64,000 nt of DNA from Nonomuraea harbinensis (GTDB lineage Bacteria; Actinomycetota; Actinomycetes; Streptosporangiales; Streptosporangiaceae). The first letter of the stretch is position 1. Every line of letters begins with the position of its first letter. Below, piece by piece: positions 61,930 to 64,000 of this stretch. Position numbers and translations under genes: made by a program. Location of the stretch: assembly GCF_019396385.1 (NCBI RefSeq), contig NZ_JAHKRN010000016.1:62001-126000 (forward strand). Reading direction: 5' to 3'. The notes under the pieces are model-generated. The model made no database searches and was not told the origin of the DNA. It saw only the letters and a program-made list of their open reading frames with translations.

Positions 61930-63027
61930 ATGAGCAGGATCGAGGGGGTGACCGCCGCCGCCTACCGGGTGCCGACCGACCAGCCCGAAGGGGACGGCAC
62001 CCTCGCCTGGGACGCCACGACCCTGGTCGTCGCCACGGTCCGCGCCGAGGGCATGACGGGGACCGGATGGACGTACGCGCCCGCGGCCGCGGCCGGATTC
62101 ATCGGCGACGTCCTGGCGGAGGTGGTCACGGGGGCGGACGCCCTGGCGATCCCGGCGATCTGGGCGTCCATGATCCGCCGGGTGCGCAACGCCGGCCGTC
62201 CCGGCGTCGCCGGGTACGCCGTCTCCGCCGTGGACGTCGCGCTGTGGGATCTCAAGGCGCGACTGCTGGGGACGTCCCTGGCCGGGCTGTTCGGGATGGC
62301 CCGCGAGCGGGTGCCGCTGTACGGGTCGGGCGGTTTCACCACCTATGACGATGACGCGACCGTCGCGCAGCTCACCCACTGGGTCCACGAGCTGGGCATC
62401 GGCCGCATCAAGATCAAGATCGGCGAGTCGTCCGGCGCCAGACCCGACCGCGACCTGCACCGGATCGCGCTGGCCCGGCGCGTCATCGGCGGCGACGCCG
62501 AGCTGTACGTCGACGTCAACGGCGGCTACACCGCCAAGCAGGCCGTCCGGCAGGCCGAGCAGATGCGCGAGCACGACGTGCGCTGGTTCGAGGAGCCGGT
62601 CTCCTCCGACGATCTGGCCGGCCTGCGGCTGGTCAGGGGGCAGGTTACCGCCGACGTGGCCGCGGGGGAGTACGGGAGCGACGTGGCGTACTTCACCCGC
62701 ATGTGCCAGGCGGAAGCGGTCGACTGTCTCCAGGCCGACGCCACCCGCTGCGGCGGCTACACCGGCTGGTTCGCCGCCTGCGCGGTCGCGGCCGGGCACA
62801 ATCTGCAGGTCTCCGCGCACTGCGCGCCCAACCTGCACCTGCCGGCCGCCGCCGCCACGCCCAACCTGCGGCACATCGAGTGGTTCCACGACCACCAGCG
62901 CATCGAGGCCGAGCTGTTCGACGGGGCCGCCGACCCCACCGGCGGGCTGGCAGGGCCGGTCACCGGGGAACCGGGTCACGGCCTGACCCTGCGCGCCGAC
63001 GCCGCGCGGCCGTACCGCACCGCGTAG
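61930..63027 (+). CDS. Enolase-superfamily (mandelate racemase/MLE-like) enzyme
   Basis: A 365-residue enzyme. The N-terminal capping domain is followed by the barrel with catalytic K161/K163 in RIKIKIGE, metal ligands D195 (YVDVNGGY), E221 (FEEP) and E247 (AAGEYG), and H297 (SAHCAPN). Such enzymes abstract a proton next to a carboxylate; here an acid-sugar dehydratase or cycloisomerase is likely. Located after a xylanase gene with 40 bases between, it may use a sugar acid released from glucuronoxylan, but this is inference. ATG 61930 is used; the ribosome site is weak. Confidence 0.88.
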   Translation: MSRIEGVTAAAYRVPTDQPEGDGTLAWDATTLVVATVRAEGMTGTGWTYAPAAAAGFIGDVLAEVVTGADALAIPAIWASMIRRVRNAGRPGVAGYAVSAVDVALWDLKARLLGTSLAGLFGMARERVPLYGSGGFTTYDDDATVAQLTHWVHELGIGRIKIKIGESSGARPDRDLHRIALARRVIGGDAELYVDVNGGYTAKQAVRQAEQMREHDVRWFEEPVSSDDLAGLRLVRGQVTADVAAGEYGSDVAYFTRMCQAEAVDCLQADATRCGGYTGWFAACAVAAGHNLQVSAHCAPNLHLPAAAATPNLRHIEWFHDHQRIEAELFDGAADPTGGLAGPVTGEPGHGLTLRADAARPYRTA

Positions 63028-63045
63028 GACCAGGAGGTGACCGGG

Positions 63046-64000
63046 ATGCGGATCGAGGACTACGCCCTCATCGGGGACATGCACACCGCCGCCCTGGTCG
63101 CCCGTGACGGGTCCGTCGACTGGCTGTGCCTGCCGCGCTTCGACTCTCCCGCCTGCTTCGCCGCCCTGCTGGGCGAGCCCGGCGCGGGCCGGTGGCTGCT
63201 GGCTCCGGCGTCTGGCGGCCCGTGCTCCTCCCGCCGCTACCTGGACGACACGCTGGTCCTGGAAAGCACGTGGGAGTGCGACGGCGGCGCGGTGCGGATC
63301 CTGGACTTCATGCCGCCGCGCGGGCAGGCGCCCGACGTGGTCCGGATCGTCGAGGGCGTGCGCGGCCGGGTCGGGATGCGCATGGAGTTGATGCTCCGCT
63401 TCGACTACGGGCGCGACGAGCCCTGGCTGCGCTACGAGCACGGCCTCTTCGCCGCCGTGGCCGGGCCCGACGCCGCCTGGCTGCGCACTCCCGTACCTCT
63501 GTGCGTCGACGAGGACGCCCGGCGCACCACCGCGGAGTTCACGGTCGGGCCAGGTGACCGGGTGCCGTTCGTCCTGACCTGGCAGCACTCGTGGCTGCCG
63601 CGCCCGGACGCCATCGACGCGCAGGAGTCCCTGGCCGGAGCCGAGGGCATGTGGCGCGACTGGATCAGCGGCTGCGGCTACCGGGGCGACGACGGCGCCG
63701 CCGTACGCGGCAGCCTGCTGACTCTGAAGGCCCTCACGTACGCGCCGACCGGGGGGATCGTCGCCGCCGCCACCACGTCACTGCCCGAGCAGATCGGCGG
63801 TTCCCGCAACTGGGACTACCGCTACTGCTGGCTGCGCGACGCCTCGTTCACCCTGCAGGCGCTCATGTCGGCCGGCTACGACGCCGAGGCCCGCGCCTGG
63901 CGGGACTGGTTGCTTCGCGCCGTCGCCGGGCATCCGGCCGCCCTGCAGATCATGTACACGGTCGAGGGAGCCCGGCGCATCCCCGAATGGAGCGTGGACT
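63046..64000 (+). CDS. GH15-family glucoamylase/trehalase-like enzyme (partial)
   Basis: The first 318 residues of a GH15 protein that continues beyond the window. It opens RIEDYALIGDMHTAALVARDGSVDWLCLPRFDSP, the usual start of bacterial GH15 trehalases/glucoamylases, with a beta-rich N-terminal domain. The catalytic barrel begins near residue 245 (GGSRNWDYRYCWLRDASFTL), with the RDASFTLQALMSAGY substrate-binding motif. No signal peptide is present, so it acts on cytosolic glucosides such as trehalose. ATG 63046 has AGGAGG eight bases upstream. It lies 18 bases after the enolase-superfamily gene, probably in one operon. Confidence 0.9.
   Translation, partial: MRIEDYALIGDMHTAALVARDGSVDWLCLPRFDSPACFAALLGEPGAGRWLLAPASGGPCSSRRYLDDTLVLESTWECDGGAVRILDFMPPRGQAPDVVRIVEGVRGRVGMRMELMLRFDYGRDEPWLRYEHGLFAAVAGPDAAWLRTPVPLCVDEDARRTTAEFTVGPGDRVPFVLTWQHSWLPRPDAIDAQESLAGAEGMWRDWISGCGYRGDDGAAVRGSLLTLKALTYAPTGGIVAAATTSLPEQIGGSRNWDYRYCWLRDASFTLQALMSAGYDAEARAWRDWLLRAVAGHPAALQIMYTVEGARRIPEWSVD

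Overview
The window is high-GC actinobacterial DNA. The gene families (NYN protein, SpoIIE-type phosphatase, nitrate-sensing-domain kinase, class I lysyl-tRNA synthetase, many secreted enzymes with CBM13/CBM2 modules) and the frequent GTG starts fit a Streptosporangiaceae or Nonomuraea-like soil organism. The taxon is an inference. No tRNA, rRNA, CRISPR array, prophage or intact transposon was seen.

Layout. 1-2.7 kb holds core metabolism: purA (partial), DUF3151, fba, a small anchored protein and pyrE. 2.8-6.8 kb is one giant gene joining an ECF sigma factor, a zinc anti-sigma domain, a membrane helix and a large repeat-rich exterior. 7-14.7 kb holds a NYN protein, a poly-HAMP hybrid histidine kinase coupled to a response regulator, and a PP2C phosphatase. 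14.7-31.4 kb is mixed: an S9-type protein lacking its Ser and His catalytic residues, an RlmA-type methyltransferase, a short Rho, an MBL hydrolase, a NIT-domain kinase, a ketopantoate-reductase-like gene with a glycosyltransferase, lysS with a small kinase, a secreted sugar dehydrogenase, a sulfotransferase, and an XRE-cupin regulator.

31.5-49.4 kb is the most interesting region, a dense island of 18 genes that merges three gene sets normally seen apart. (i) Members of the Nit1C nitrogen-starvation/cyanide-assimilation cluster: the MSMEG_0572/Sll0783 protein, Sll0787 AIR-synthase-like protein, MSMEG_0567 GNAT, MSMEG_0568 radical SAM and MSMEG_0565 glycosyltransferase. The hallmark nitrilase is absent. 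(ii) A gene set matching bacterial coenzyme M biosynthesis: phosphosulfolactate synthase (ComA), two aspartase/fumarase-superfamily lyases and a D-cysteine-desulfhydrase-like PLP enzyme, in one overlapping six-gene operon with an unknown Cys-rich protein. (iii) Carbamoyl-transfer proteins: DUF1116 (last gene of the CoM operon), carbamate kinase and FdrA. A CoA-disulfide-reductase-like flavoprotein with a degraded NAD(P)H motif, an amidohydrolase and an OsmC protein complete it. My inference is a thiol-cofactor (CoM) dependent nitrogen or one-carbon salvage route that ends in carbamoyl phosphate and ATP. I know of no description of this combination.

49.4-55 kb contains a decayed esterase and MHS transporter, a TetR regulator, and an iron/metallophore ABC importer with a Zur-like operator over its first codons. 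55-64 kb is a xylan/arabinoxylan locus: GH62, GH43 and GH30 enzymes sharing nearly identical CBM13 modules, a LacI regulator with candidate operators, an enolase-superfamily enzyme and a GH15 enzyme cut by the window edge.
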